Assembly: GCA_034667405.1 (NCBI GenBank)
Contig: JAXDJX010000002.1
Span: forward strand, 104,807 to 168,806
Reading direction: 5' to 3'
DNA from: JANXVR01 sp034667405
GTDB lineage: Bacteria > Actinomycetota > UBA4738 > HRBIN12
Length of the DNA stretch: 64,000 nucleotides
Shown in pieces: positions 17,540-26,216 of this stretch; the stretch's first letter is position 1, and the number at the start of each line of letters is the position of its first letter. The notes under the pieces are model-generated. The model worked only from the letters and a program-made list of their open reading frames with translations, did no database searches and was not told the DNA's origin. Made by a program: the position numbers and the translations under genes.

Positions 17540-18444
17540 TCCCTCTCCTGTCCTCGGAACTTCTCCGTGCCCGCTCGCGCAAGCTCGTGAAGGTCTTGCT
17601 GATCGTGGCCGTAGTCGGGATCACGGTGGGTGTGGTGATCGGCGCGATCAACTCGCACAAACCCTCGGCGGCTGTGGTGGCGCGAGCGCAAGCGCAGCGG
17701 CAAGCCGACATCAAGCGATGTCTGGCGACGCCGGTGCCGGGTGGCCAGACGAGCACAGGCACGACCCGTGAGGAAGGTTGTACGCCTCCGTTGAGCGCGT
17801 ACCTGCCCGCGCAGTCCTTCGACGTGAACGCGATCGGCGATCTCTTGCGGGGAACGTCGGTGAACCTCATCGTGATGGGGTGGTTGGTCGGTGCGTCTCT
17901 AGCCGGAGCCGAATGGGCCGCCGGAACCATGACCACGCTGCTGACGTGGGAACCCCGGAGGATCCGTGTGCTGCTCGCGAAGCTGGTCGCAGTGATCGTG
18001 ACGGTGCTGCTACTGACCCTTGCACTGCAACTCTTCCTGGTGGGGATGCTGTGGCTCCTGGCGGCCACCCGAGGGCTCAACGTTCCCGATGCCGGCCTAT
18101 GGCGTGGGGTCTTTGGGTCCATGTTGCGGGTGAGCGCGATCTCGGCGGTGGCCGGCCTCTTCGGGATGGCGATCGCCATGTACACACGGAGCGTGACGGC
18201 GGCGATGGCCTCAGGGTTCATCTATCTCGCCGTGATCGAAGGGCTGATACGCGGATACAAGCCGGGCTTCTCCCGGTATCTGGTCGGGGACAACGCAGCG
18301 GCATGGGTCAGCGGCCATCCGTTCTCTGCGACCGACCCGAGCTATTCGGTCACCGTTGCGCACGCCGTCGTGGTGCTCCTGATCTACTCGGCGCTCCTCG
18401 TCACGGCAGCCGCCATCTCGTTCCGCAGCCGCGACGTCACATAG
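17536..18444 (+). CDS. ABC-2 type transporter permease
   Basis: 302 residues with six membrane helices. A first helix (LLIVAVVGITVGVVIGAI, about 18-36) is followed by a roughly 75-residue extracytoplasmic loop containing two cysteines (RCLATP and EGCTPP) that could form a disulphide, then five more helices. This is the membrane half of the exporter with the upstream ATPase, coupled by a 4-bp overlap. Its last eight bases overlap the convergent DUF5317 gene. Confidence 0.88.
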   Translation: MIPLLSSELLRARSRKLVKVLLIVAVVGITVGVVIGAINSHKPSAAVVARAQAQRQADIKRCLATPVPGGQTSTGTTREEGCTPPLSAYLPAQSFDVNAIGDLLRGTSVNLIVMGWLVGASLAGAEWAAGTMTTLLTWEPRRIRVLLAKLVAVIVTVLLLTLALQLFLVGMLWLLAATRGLNVPDAGLWRGVFGSMLRVSAISAVAGLFGMAIAMYTRSVTAAMASGFIYLAVIEGLIRGYKPGFSRYLVGDNAAAWVSGHPFSATDPSYSVTVAHAVVVLLIYSALLVTAAAISFRSRDVT

Positions 18445-18982
18445 CTACCGAACGACGGCGCCGTTCGCGCTCCGGCTGCATGGCCGCGACGATGAACCAT
18501 GCGACGCCGACGTGCACGCAGATATCCCCGACCGATACCGCCTGTCCGATCGGACTCGGGATGGCGATGACATCGGCGAGCGGGGACAGGATGGTGTCGG
18601 TATCGGCTAGGTGGTGTTTCGCGCCACCGTGGGCGATCAACTCGGAGACGGTCGAGGCCTGACCGGACTCGCGCAGGGCGGGGGCGGTGACAGGCATCCC
18701 GTGGTTCGCCGCGATGACCAAGAGGTTGAGACCCAGTCCCACTAGGATCAGTAGGAAGCCCGCCGCCCGAAGGTTCAGCATCGCGAAGGCCATCAGCAGG
18801 ATGAACGAAGCGATGAGCGCAAGGAAGGCCGCTTCTCCGGAAAGCGGGGCGAGCTGGAGGGCGATCCCGCCGACGGCCAGCCACCCCCACCCCACCGACA
18901 CCGACGGGAACCCGGCCAGGGATCGTCGGGTGGCCAGACCGATCGCGAACGCGACCACGATGGTCGCCAGGATCAGCTTCAC
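18437..18982 (-). CDS. DUF5317-family membrane protein
   Basis: 181 residues with about five hydrophobic helices. The sequence NHGMPVTAPALRESG, HHLADTDTILSPLADVIAIPSPIG and the terminal VSVGDICVHVGVAWF matches DUF5317, a family of unknown function common in Actinobacteria and Firmicutes. GTG start; TAGCGT (18994-18989) lies six bases upstream, inside the larC stop region, giving its own leaderless promoter. Confidence 0.8.
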   Translation of the reverse strand: MKLILATIVVAFAIGLATRRSLAGFPSVSVGWGWLAVGGIALQLAPLSGEAAFLALIASFILLMAFAMLNLRAAGFLLILVGLGLNLLVIAANHGMPVTAPALRESGQASTVSELIAHGGAKHHLADTDTILSPLADVIAIPSPIGQAVSVGDICVHVGVAWFIVAAMQPERERRRRSVAM

Positions 18983-18991
18983 GCGGGAACG

Positions 18992-20194
18992 CTATCGCGC
19001 TTGGTCGCGGAGCACCTCACGCGCCAGGCGCAACGCCTGTTCGTAGACATCGCGGGCCGGGACGCCCGCTTCCCGCGCGAGCTTCACGCAGTCCTCGAAC
19101 TCCGGCGCCGCGGTCACCACGGCGTCCTCCAAGACCCCGAGCTTGACCCGCACGACTCCGAATGCCGTTCGAACCTCCAATGATCCGCGTTCAAGCGCAG
19201 TCTTTTCCACCGTGGACGCCCGCACACCGAGCGTTCCGGTTTCCCGGAACAGCACCTGCCGCAGAGCCTCGGCCCGCGCCGGGCTGCACAGGACGCTCAC
19301 GGTAACGGCCGGCCGGCCCTTCTTCATGACGATCGGCGTGAGCCACGCGTCCTGGGCCCCGCCCTCGAATAGGCGCTCCAGTACGTAGGGGTAGAGCTCG
19401 GGGTTGAGATCGTCGATGTTGGTTTCAAGGAGCGTTTCACCCGATCCGTGTGGCCTCGTGTCGTCGTGGCTCTCTGCCGGTTCGCCTTCGCCGATGATGA
19501 CGCGAAGCACGTTCGGGAAATCCTGGCGGATGGTTCCCGCACCGTAGCCGACGGCCTCGGTCCGGATGCGTGGGAGCTCCCCGAAGCCCTCGACCGTCGA
19601 AGCCAGGATCGCCGCGCCCGTCGGGGTCACCAACTCCATAGGCACGCCGCGCGAGTACATCGGGACCCCGCGCAGGAGCTCGACCACGGCGGGGGCCGGG
19701 ATCGGCATCATCCCGTGTTCTGTCTTCACCATCCCGAACCCCGTCGGCACCGCCGATGCGAACATCCGCTCGACCTCCAGCATGGTGAGCGCCAACGCCG
19801 TCCCCGTGATGTCGACGATCGAATCGACGGCACCCACCTCGTGGAAGGCGACCTGTTCGACCTCACGGTTGTGCACGGCGCCCTCGGCCTCGGCGAGCCG
19901 GCGGAAGATCCGTTGTGCGAGCGCCTTCGCGTCCGCAGGGAGATCCGCCTCCTCCAAGAGCGCCCGGATGTTCGCGTAGGTCCGTACCACCGCGCTTGAC
20001 CCCGAATGCACGGTGACCTTCGTGGCGTGGATGCCGTGAGTGTCGACGCTTCCCACCTCGATCTCGAACGGTTCGATGGGCAGGGTGGAGAGTCGTTCAC
20101 TGATGACGTCGGCGTCGGCGCCGGCTTGGATGAGCGCGCCGAGCGCCATGTCGCCGGAGATGCCGGCGATACAGTCGAAGTAGAGGATCCTCAC
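18992..20194 (-). CDS. larC: LarC, nickel-insertion protein for the nickel-pincer cofactor
   Basis: 400 residues. LarC inserts nickel into pyridinium-3,5-bisthiocarboxylic acid mononucleotide, the last step of NPN cofactor synthesis for lactate racemase-type enzymes. The N-terminus ILYFDCIAGISGDMALGALI, the motif EQVAFHEVGAVDSIVDITG and the C-terminal block LLETNIDDLNPELYPYVLERL are diagnostic. In several bacteria larC is split by a programmed frameshift; here it is one continuous frame. It starts at GTG 20194, overlapping the larB stop (GTGA), with an extension to 20305 rejected. Confidence 0.95.
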   Translation of the reverse strand: MRILYFDCIAGISGDMALGALIQAGADADVISERLSTLPIEPFEIEVGSVDTHGIHATKVTVHSGSSAVVRTYANIRALLEEADLPADAKALAQRIFRRLAEAEGAVHNREVEQVAFHEVGAVDSIVDITGTALALTMLEVERMFASAVPTGFGMVKTEHGMMPIPAPAVVELLRGVPMYSRGVPMELVTPTGAAILASTVEGFGELPRIRTEAVGYGAGTIRQDFPNVLRVIIGEGEPAESHDDTRPHGSGETLLETNIDDLNPELYPYVLERLFEGGAQDAWLTPIVMKKGRPAVTVSVLCSPARAEALRQVLFRETGTLGVRASTVEKTALERGSLEVRTAFGVVRVKLGVLEDAVVTAAPEFEDCVKLAREAGVPARDVYEQALRLAREVLRDQAR

Positions 20195-20982
20195 GGACCG
20201 GGGTCCGTCTCGCGCGCGGCGGCCACGCGCCGCACGGCACGGAAGGCGGCCTGAGCGGCACCGAACCCGTTGTCGATGTTCACGACACTCACCCCGGGTG
20301 CGCACGACGACATCATCGAAAGCAGCGCCGTCAGCCCTTCGAACGACGCGCCGTATCCGATGCTGGTGGGAACCGCGACGATGGGCGTGGACGTCAACCC
20401 CGCCACCACGCTGGGCAATGCGCCTTCCATGCCGGCGACCACGATGACCGCATCAGCCGCTTCGAACGTCGCGCGGTGCTCCAGCACCCGATGCACGCCG
20501 GCGACGCCGACGTCGGTGATCCTCACCACGGCTACCCCGGCCGCTTCGAGGGCGACCGAGGCCTCCTCCGCGACGGGAAGGTCGGACGTGCCGGCGGCGA
20601 CCACGGCAACGGTCGCCGCAACCCGATCCTCGGCTGCCTTCACCACGACGAGCCGCGAGCGTTCGTCATACCGCGCGGCGGGAACAGCGGCGATCGCAGC
20701 CGTCGCCTGCTCGGGTGTCGCGCGCGTGACCAGGACGGCTCCGGTCGCCTCCGCCGCGAGCGACACGGCGATGTCGGCGACCTGCTTCGGTGTTTTTCCG
20801 GGACCGTAGATGGCCTCGGGGTGCCCGGTTCGGAGTTCGCGATGGTGATCGACGCGGGCATCAGGCACCGTTTCGTACGGCAGGGTTCGCAGCACGTCGA
20901 CCGCGTCGGTCACCGGCGTGCGGCCTGCAGCTACGTCATCGAGCAATCGCGCGAGGCTTCGTTCGTCCACGAGGAGGGCCAT
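20191..20982 (-). CDS. larB: LarB, nicotinate mononucleotide-type carboxylase of NPN synthesis
   Basis: 263 residues. LarB carboxylates and hydrolyses nicotinic acid adenine dinucleotide at the first committed step of nickel-pincer cofactor synthesis. The C-terminal half is PurE-like: VVAAGTSDLPVAEEA, RITDVGVAGVHRVL, VIVVAGMEGALPSVVAGL and VPTSIGYGASFEGLTAL. The N-terminal ~90 residues contain EAIYGPGKTPKQVADI, typical of LarB. It is coupled to larC. LarE (sulphur insertion) and LarA (racemase) are not in this window. Confidence 0.95.
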   Translation of the reverse strand: MALLVDERSLARLLDDVAAGRTPVTDAVDVLRTLPYETVPDARVDHHRELRTGHPEAIYGPGKTPKQVADIAVSLAAEATGAVLVTRATPEQATAAIAAVPAARYDERSRLVVVKAAEDRVAATVAVVAAGTSDLPVAEEASVALEAAGVAVVRITDVGVAGVHRVLEHRATFEAADAVIVVAGMEGALPSVVAGLTSTPIVAVPTSIGYGASFEGLTALLSMMSSCAPGVSVVNIDNGFGAAQAAFRAVRRVAAARETDPGP

Positions 20983-20984
20983 CG

Positions 20985-20990
20985 TATACT
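20985..20990 (+). promoter_or_regulatory. -10 box for the DUF4446-bactofilin-serS transcript
   Basis: TATACT, the best -10 match in the 59-bp divergent gap between larB and the DUF4446-like gene. It lies about 52 bases before the ATG at 21042 and abuts the larB start codon. The -35 region (TTCGTC, 17 bases upstream) is poor. Inferred from sequence only. Confidence 0.45.
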
Positions 20991-21041
20991 TCGGGCTCCC
21001 TTCCGGAACGTCGACGTCCGGGCGGATCGGAGCCTCGCAGC

Positions 21042-21539
21042 ATGACCTTTTCCCTACACACGCTCACGCTCCTCACCCTCATCGCGCTTGGTCTTGCCGT
21101 GCTTGCACTCGCCTTCGCGATGACCGGAAGCACCACCAAGCGCCGTCTGAAGCTGCCGAACGACCCCATCGCTCTGGACGAGACGCTCCGGGGCATCCTC
21201 GAGGGGCAGGCCGGGCAGATCAAACGCCTCGAGAACGCCGCCCGGACCCTGAATGCCACCGACAAGCGGCAGCAGCTGGGGATCGAAGGGGGGATACGCC
21301 GGGTCGGGCTCCTTCGCTACGACGCATTCGAAGATGTGGGGGGGCGCCTGAGCTTCAGTTGCGCGCTGTTGGACAACTACGGAACCGGTGTGGTCTTGAC
21401 CTCGATCAACGGCAGGCAAGAGACTCGCGTCTACGCGAAACCGGTTACGGTCGGCAACAGCAGCTACAACCTTTCGGCCGAGGAACAGGAAGCCATCAGC
21501 CAAGCGCTGTCGGTTCCCCAGGAGGAGGCGGCACGATGA
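21042..21539 (+). CDS. DUF4446-like protein
   Basis: 165 residues: one N-terminal membrane helix (TLLTLIALGLAVLALAFAMTG), a charged coiled-coil-like stretch (LDETLRGILEGQAGQIKRLENAARTL) and a compact C-terminal domain with IRRVGLLRYDAFEDVGGRLSFSCALLDNYGTGVVLTSI. This matches the DUF4446 family, in Firmicutes often found near parB/noc. Its stop overlaps the bactofilin start, suggesting they act together at the membrane. An upstream extension to 20790 is non-coding in character. Confidence 0.82.
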   Translation: MTFSLHTLTLLTLIALGLAVLALAFAMTGSTTKRRLKLPNDPIALDETLRGILEGQAGQIKRLENAARTLNATDKRQQLGIEGGIRRVGLLRYDAFEDVGGRLSFSCALLDNYGTGVVLTSINGRQETRVYAKPVTVGNSSYNLSAEEQEAISQALSVPQEEAAR

Positions 21540-22069
21540 TGTTCCGCAGACAGGATGCGGAAGCCCTGCACGAAGGCTCGGCGGAACGACCGCCGGCCCC
21601 CGAACGACGGGAGGAAGCCATGACGGACAGCGAGGTCACGATCGTCGGTGCGGGTGCGCGGCTCGAAGGCAATGTGGTGTCGGCAGGTTCGTTGAGGATC
21701 GACGGCCAGGTCAAAGGACAGATCAATGCGGAGGGCGACGTCGCTCTCAGTCCCCAGAGCCAGGTGGAGGCCGATATCCGGGCCGAGAACGTCAGCGTGG
21801 CCGGACGGTTCAAGGGCAATATCGTGGTGAAGGGCAAGGCGCACCTGGCGCGTGGCGGGCGTGTCGACGGCAACATCACGTCGAAGACGCTGGTCATCGA
21901 AGAGGGTGGGGTCTTCCACGGGCAGAGCATCATGGATGCCACCGCCGGGTCGGCTTCCGGCTCCCACCCTGCCGGGTCGCAGGCCTCGGGATCTAGTCAG
22001 GCGGGGGCGCAGGGGAGCACTCCCTCCGCGGCCGCCGGCAAAGACGCCGGACAGGTCAAGGTTCCGTAG
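21536..22069 (+). CDS. bactofilin-family cytoskeletal protein
   Basis: 177 residues from ATG 21536, or 149 from ATG 21620; both follow a good Shine-Dalgarno (GGAGGAGG and GGGAGG). The core (about 30-135) is the bactofilin (DUF583) beta-helix of short hydrophobic turns: LEGNVVSAGSLRIDGQVKGQ, VEADIRAENVSVAGRFKGNI, GRVDGNITSKTLVIEEGGVF. The tail is a disordered Ser/Gly/Ala-rich 45 residues. Bactofilins self-assemble without nucleotide into filaments that place wall enzymes. Bactofilins are uncommon in well-studied Actinobacteria. It is coupled to the DUF4446-like gene and followed by serS 23 bp later. Confidence 0.9.
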   Translation: MMFRRQDAEALHEGSAERPPAPERREEAMTDSEVTIVGAGARLEGNVVSAGSLRIDGQVKGQINAEGDVALSPQSQVEADIRAENVSVAGRFKGNIVVKGKAHLARGGRVDGNITSKTLVIEEGGVFHGQSIMDATAGSASGSHPAGSQASGSSQAGAQGSTPSAAAGKDAGQVKVP

Positions 22070-22092
22070 CCCGCAGGAAGAAGGTCCCGAAC

Positions 22093-23367
22093 ATGCTCGA
22101 CATCAAAGCCATCCGAGAGCACCCCGACACGTACCGAACCGGCCTCGCCCGGCGGAACCTTGCCGACGCGGTCGACAAGCTGTTGGCCGCCGACGAACAG
22201 CGACGGTCCCTCACCGCCAAGGTCGAAGAGCTTCGCGCGCGGCAGAACGCCGCTTCGAAGAAGATCGGCGGCGCGCAGGGCGAGGAGAAGCAGGAGCTCA
22301 TCGCCGAGGTCGGGAAGGTGAGCAACGAGCTGAAGGAGCTGGAACCACAGCTCGCAGAGGCCGAATCGTCGCTGAACGCGCTCCTGGCCGCCACGCCGAA
22401 CCTTCCGCACCAGAGCTCTCCGGACGGGTTCACCGATGAGGACGCGGTGGAGATCAGCCGCAACCACGACAAGCCTCCGGTGTTCGACTTCGAGGTCTTG
22501 GACCACGTGGCCCTGGGTGAGGGATTGGGCGTGCTCGACATCGACAGAGCCGTGCGAACCAGTGGGTCGCGGTTCGTCTATGTCATGGGGGACCTGGTGT
22601 TCCTGCAGTTCGCGCTGGTGCGCCACGCGTTGGACATCCTCACGCTCAAGGGGTTCATGCCGGTGCTCCCGCCGGTGCTGGTCCGCGAGGAGGCCATGTA
22701 CGGCACGGGGTTCCTGCCGGCCGACGAGGAGCAGCTCTACGTCACGCGCGAGGACGATCTCTACCTGGTGGGAACCGCGGAGGTTCCGCTCGCCGCCATC
22801 CACATGAACGAGATCCTCCCCGAATCCGATCTCCCGGCGCGGTACGCCGGGTATTCGAGCTGCTTCCGACGCGAAGCGGGCACGTACGGCAAGGACATGG
22901 GCGGGATGTTCCGTGTCCACCAGTTCGACAAGGTGGAGATGTTCTGCTTCACCACGCCGGAGACCAGCTGGGACGAACACGAGTTCATCCTGAGCGTCGA
23001 AGAGGAGATCATGAACAACCTGGAGATCCCTTATCGCGTGGTGAACATCGCCGCGGGCGATCTGGGCGCACCCGCTTCCAAGAAGTACGACATCGAGGGC
23101 TGGCTCCCGGCTCAAGGCCGCTACCGCGAACTCACCAGTTGCTCCAACACCACCGACTACCAAGCTCGCCGGTTGGGCGCACGTGTCCGCCGGACGGCGG
23201 GTGGCATCGACACGCTCCACACGCTGAACGGGACGGCGACCGCACTCGGGCGAACGATGATCGCGATCCTCGAGAACCATCAGCAGGCCGACGGCTCGGT
23301 CGTCCTACCGGAGAAGCTCCACCCCTACCTGCCCGAACGAGCCAGGGTGCTCACGCCGAAGGCGTGA
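22093..23367 (+). CDS. serS: seryl-tRNA synthetase
   Basis: 424 residues, class II aminoacyl-tRNA synthetase charging tRNA-Ser. The N-terminal tRNA-binding coiled coil (about 25-105, KVEELRARQNAASKKIGGAQ) precedes the catalytic domain. Motif 2 reads SCFRREAGTYGKDMGGMFRVHQF and motif 3 GTATALGRTMIAILENHQ. TAEVPLAAIH is the serine-site region. AGGAAGAAGG lies upstream of the ATG. Its last 17 bases overlap the convergent PAS gene. Two of its substrate tRNAs, Ser(UGA) and Ser(GCU), are also in the window. Confidence 0.98.
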   Translation: MLDIKAIREHPDTYRTGLARRNLADAVDKLLAADEQRRSLTAKVEELRARQNAASKKIGGAQGEEKQELIAEVGKVSNELKELEPQLAEAESSLNALLAATPNLPHQSSPDGFTDEDAVEISRNHDKPPVFDFEVLDHVALGEGLGVLDIDRAVRTSGSRFVYVMGDLVFLQFALVRHALDILTLKGFMPVLPPVLVREEAMYGTGFLPADEEQLYVTREDDLYLVGTAEVPLAAIHMNEILPESDLPARYAGYSSCFRREAGTYGKDMGGMFRVHQFDKVEMFCFTTPETSWDEHEFILSVEEEIMNNLEIPYRVVNIAAGDLGAPASKKYDIEGWLPAQGRYRELTSCSNTTDYQARRLGARVRRTAGGIDTLHTLNGTATALGRTMIAILENHQQADGSVVLPEKLHPYLPERARVLTPKA

Positions 23368-25924
23368 CGTCCGCGTCCGTGTCCTCGGCCGAAGGCCTGT
23401 CGAGATGACTGAGTTCGCGTGATCCGACCTCGATGGTGATGCCCTTCCAGATCTGGATCGGTGCGTCCAGCCCAGACGTGCACCGTCCAACCGATCGCAC
23501 CTTCCGGACGGTCCCATCACGGGCGATGATCCTGAACGTCTGGTCCCATGTTCCCTCTCCGTAGGCGGCTCGGACGGCGCGGTTGACGGCATCGCGGTCA
23601 TCGGGATGCAGCACCCGTTCAAGCTTCCAGAAATCACCACCGAGTTCGTCGTCTCGCCACCCGAGCACGGTTTCGGTTTGCTCCCCCAGGTACGTGGTGC
23701 GCGAATGCCGGGTGGCGGTGTTGATCTCCTCGGTCCAGGGGACGGCCGGCAGCTGCTCGACCAGAGTCCGGTATCGCTCTTCGGCGTCCACGAGTTCCTG
23801 CTCCATGGCCTTTCGCTCGGTGATGTCGATGTAGACACCGTGGAAACGGTGCGGTTGGCCTGCTTCGTCGCGGGAGAGTAACGCCCCTTCGTCATGCAGC
23901 CAGCGGACCTCGCCGCTCCTGGTGATCACGCGGTAGTCCAGTGACCATGGCTCACCCGTGTACTGGATCCGCACTTCTGCGGCGAACACCCGTTCACGAT
24001 CGTCGGGATGGATCAGCGTCAACCAGAACTTCTCGTCGTCGTTCCAGGCCTCCATCGAGTACCCGAGCAGGCGTTCGATCTGCGGGCTCATATATCGATG
24101 TCTCGCCCCCCCCGACGGGCTGCGTTCCAAGACGTAGGCCATGACAGGTCCTTGAGAGGCGAGCGCCTGGTAACGGGCCTCCGCTTCCACCGCGGCGGCT
24201 TCAGCTTCCTTCCGCGCGGTGATGTCGATCATCACGCCCTGGAACCGCTCGGGCCGGCCGGTCACATCACGCGAGAGGAGGCTTGTTTCGTCGAGCACCC
24301 AGACGATCCGGCCGTCTTTCGCTAGGAAGCGGAACTCTTCCGAGAAGGGAAGGCCCGTGGCCTTCGACACCTCCCATGCCTCCAGGATCCGGTCGCGATC
24401 GTGCGGGTGGATCCGGGTCACCCAGAGCGTTTGCACCTTCCATTCCTCAGGGGTGTACCCGAGCATGGTCTCGACCTGGGGACTGGAGTAGTCGGCAAGG
24501 ACGGGACCGTCGAGGGTCACCGTGGACAGGTAGACCACAGCGGGGATCTGCTCGACGAGCGATCGGTAGCGCTCTTCCGCGAAGCGCCGTTCTGCATCGG
24601 CGCGCTGACGCTCGGCGATCTCCAGGGACATCAGGGCGTTCGCCTCTTCAAGTTCGGCGGTGCGTTCCCGGACCCGGTACTCCAGGATCTCGTTGCTCAG
24701 GTAGAGGTCCTCCTCGGTGGATTTCTGCGCCGTGATGTCCTGCATCACGCCGTGCCAGGTGCCCTGGCTCCCGGGTCGATCGGGCTCTCGCACCAATACG
24801 GCCTGATCGCGAACCCATACAGTCCGTCCGTCCTCCGCGATGAGTCGGTAGGTACGAACCCATGGTTCGCCGGACTGGTTATGGCGATCGTGGGCCTCGA
24901 GTTCGCGCTCACGGTCCTCGTGGTGGAGGAGTTCGATCCAGATATCGGGTTGATCGAGCCACTCCTGCCGCGAGTAGCCCAGGATCTTCTCCACGTGGGG
25001 ACTCACGTAGAGCGTCCGCCGTTCGTCGTCCGGGCCCATCTCATAGACGACCGCCGGGATCTGTTCGACCAACGTGCGGTAGCGGGTCTCGGAGGCGCGC
25101 AGGGCTTCGTCCGCCTGGCGCTGATCGGAGATGTCCTGCATCACGCCTTGCCAGAAGAGCGGGTGGCCATGTTCATCCCGGACCAACGTGGTGGTGTCGC
25201 GGACCCACACGTTGTGGCCGTCCAGATGGACGGCCCGATACTCACAACGGAAGTCCTGACCGGTTCGGACCGACCGTTTCCAAGCTTCGGTTACCCAACC
25301 GCGATCGTCCGGATGGATGCACCGCGGCCAGAGTTTGGGGTCCCGGACCCAGTCTTCCGGCATGCGCCCCACGAGATTCGTGATCTCCGAACTGATGTAG
25401 ATGGTGTCCGCTTGAGCATCGTTCGAGTCGATGTAGACGACCACCGGAACCCGTTCGACGAGCGCCCGATATCTCGCCTCCGACTCCTGGAGCGCCTGTG
25501 ATGTTTCCATCTCAGCGGTCACGTCCAAGATGAGTCCCATCCGGATCGCCGGTTCACCCGGGGGCTGGGCGACTATTCGACTGAGCGTCATGAGATGGAG
25601 GACGCGTCCGTCCGGATGCAGGTAGCGATACCGCCCGTCGAAGTCCCCCGTGTGGGCCGTGGTTTTCGAGGACTCGATCATCGCCGCCCGATCGTCGGGG
25701 TGAACGCGGGTCAGCCGTTCCTCCATGGTTTCGGCGACGATGTCCTCGGCGGTCAGGCCCAAGATCTCCTGACATCGCGGACTCATGTACACGAGGGTCC
25801 CCGTCGGGCCGTCCATGCGAACCACGTACGTCAGCGCACGGGTGCGCGCCAGAAGCTCTTGGAAGAGTTCCGGTGAGGGCATTCCCTCTGCACTCGACCC
25901 TGGAGTTGTTGCCTCGCGGGACAT
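23351..25924 (-). CDS. multi-PAS sensor protein without an output domain
   Basis: 857 residues composed of six PAS/PAC modules at about 18-140, 145-270, 275-400, 445-575, 580-705 and 708-835, with a coiled-coil linker (about 400-445, EILEYRVRERTAELEEANAL). Each ends in the usual PAC signature, such as GVMQDITAQK or GVYIDITERK, and contains IHPDDR. No membrane segment, histidine kinase, GGDEF, EAL, HTH or phosphatase domain is visible, and the last ~25 residues are acidic and disordered. It may be a redox or ligand-sensing scaffold for another protein. TAGGCT (25936-25931) is six bases before the ATG. Confidence 0.9.
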   Translation of the reverse strand: MSREATTPGSSAEGMPSPELFQELLARTRALTYVVRMDGPTGTLVYMSPRCQEILGLTAEDIVAETMEERLTRVHPDDRAAMIESSKTTAHTGDFDGRYRYLHPDGRVLHLMTLSRIVAQPPGEPAIRMGLILDVTAEMETSQALQESEARYRALVERVPVVVYIDSNDAQADTIYISSEITNLVGRMPEDWVRDPKLWPRCIHPDDRGWVTEAWKRSVRTGQDFRCEYRAVHLDGHNVWVRDTTTLVRDEHGHPLFWQGVMQDISDQRQADEALRASETRYRTLVEQIPAVVYEMGPDDERRTLYVSPHVEKILGYSRQEWLDQPDIWIELLHHEDRERELEAHDRHNQSGEPWVRTYRLIAEDGRTVWVRDQAVLVREPDRPGSQGTWHGVMQDITAQKSTEEDLYLSNEILEYRVRERTAELEEANALMSLEIAERQRADAERRFAEERYRSLVEQIPAVVYLSTVTLDGPVLADYSSPQVETMLGYTPEEWKVQTLWVTRIHPHDRDRILEAWEVSKATGLPFSEEFRFLAKDGRIVWVLDETSLLSRDVTGRPERFQGVMIDITARKEAEAAAVEAEARYQALASQGPVMAYVLERSPSGGARHRYMSPQIERLLGYSMEAWNDDEKFWLTLIHPDDRERVFAAEVRIQYTGEPWSLDYRVITRSGEVRWLHDEGALLSRDEAGQPHRFHGVYIDITERKAMEQELVDAEERYRTLVEQLPAVPWTEEINTATRHSRTTYLGEQTETVLGWRDDELGGDFWKLERVLHPDDRDAVNRAVRAAYGEGTWDQTFRIIARDGTVRKVRSVGRCTSGLDAPIQIWKGITIEVGSRELSHLDRPSAEDTDADVTPSA

Positions 25925-25943
25925 GCGGGCAGCCTATCCGGTT

Positions 25944-26216
25944 CTAGTCCGAGGCGGTATCGGATCCTGTATCGGCGGTGGGGTCGAGCGTGGGAGCGGA
26001 CTCCGCTTCTGCCGTTCGGTCGGGGCGCCTGAACGCGGTCGCGAGTGCCCAGCAGGCGAGCGTGAGGCCGACGACCAGCAGGGCCGCGGGTCCCAGGTGC
26101 TGCAGTCGCGGCGCCGTTTCGCCCTTCGGCTGGAACCAGAACGTGACCCCGAGGACCAGGAATAGGATCCCGAACAAGAACGAGAACGGATCGAACCGAT
26201 GGCGCTTCACGCGCAC
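25944..26216 (-). CDS. small two-helix membrane protein of the PspC/LiaF-like cluster
   Basis: 90 residues with two membrane helices (FSFLFGILFLVLGVTFWF and PAALLVVGLTLACWALATAF) and an acidic, Thr/Asp-rich cytoplasmic tail. Its start overlaps the end of the upstream PspC/LiaF-like gene by ten bases, so it is co-translated with it. It probably works in the same envelope-stress unit. No named family was recognised. Confidence 0.7.
   Translation of the reverse strand: MRVKRHRFDPFSFLFGILFLVLGVTFWFQPKGETAPRLQHLGPAALLVVGLTLACWALATAFRRPDRTAEAESAPTLDPTADTGSDTASD

Noticed and set aside
24401..25501. 366-codon plus-strand frame within the multi-PAS gene
   Set aside because: Repetitive because the PAS modules repeat on the other strand; no independent start signal.
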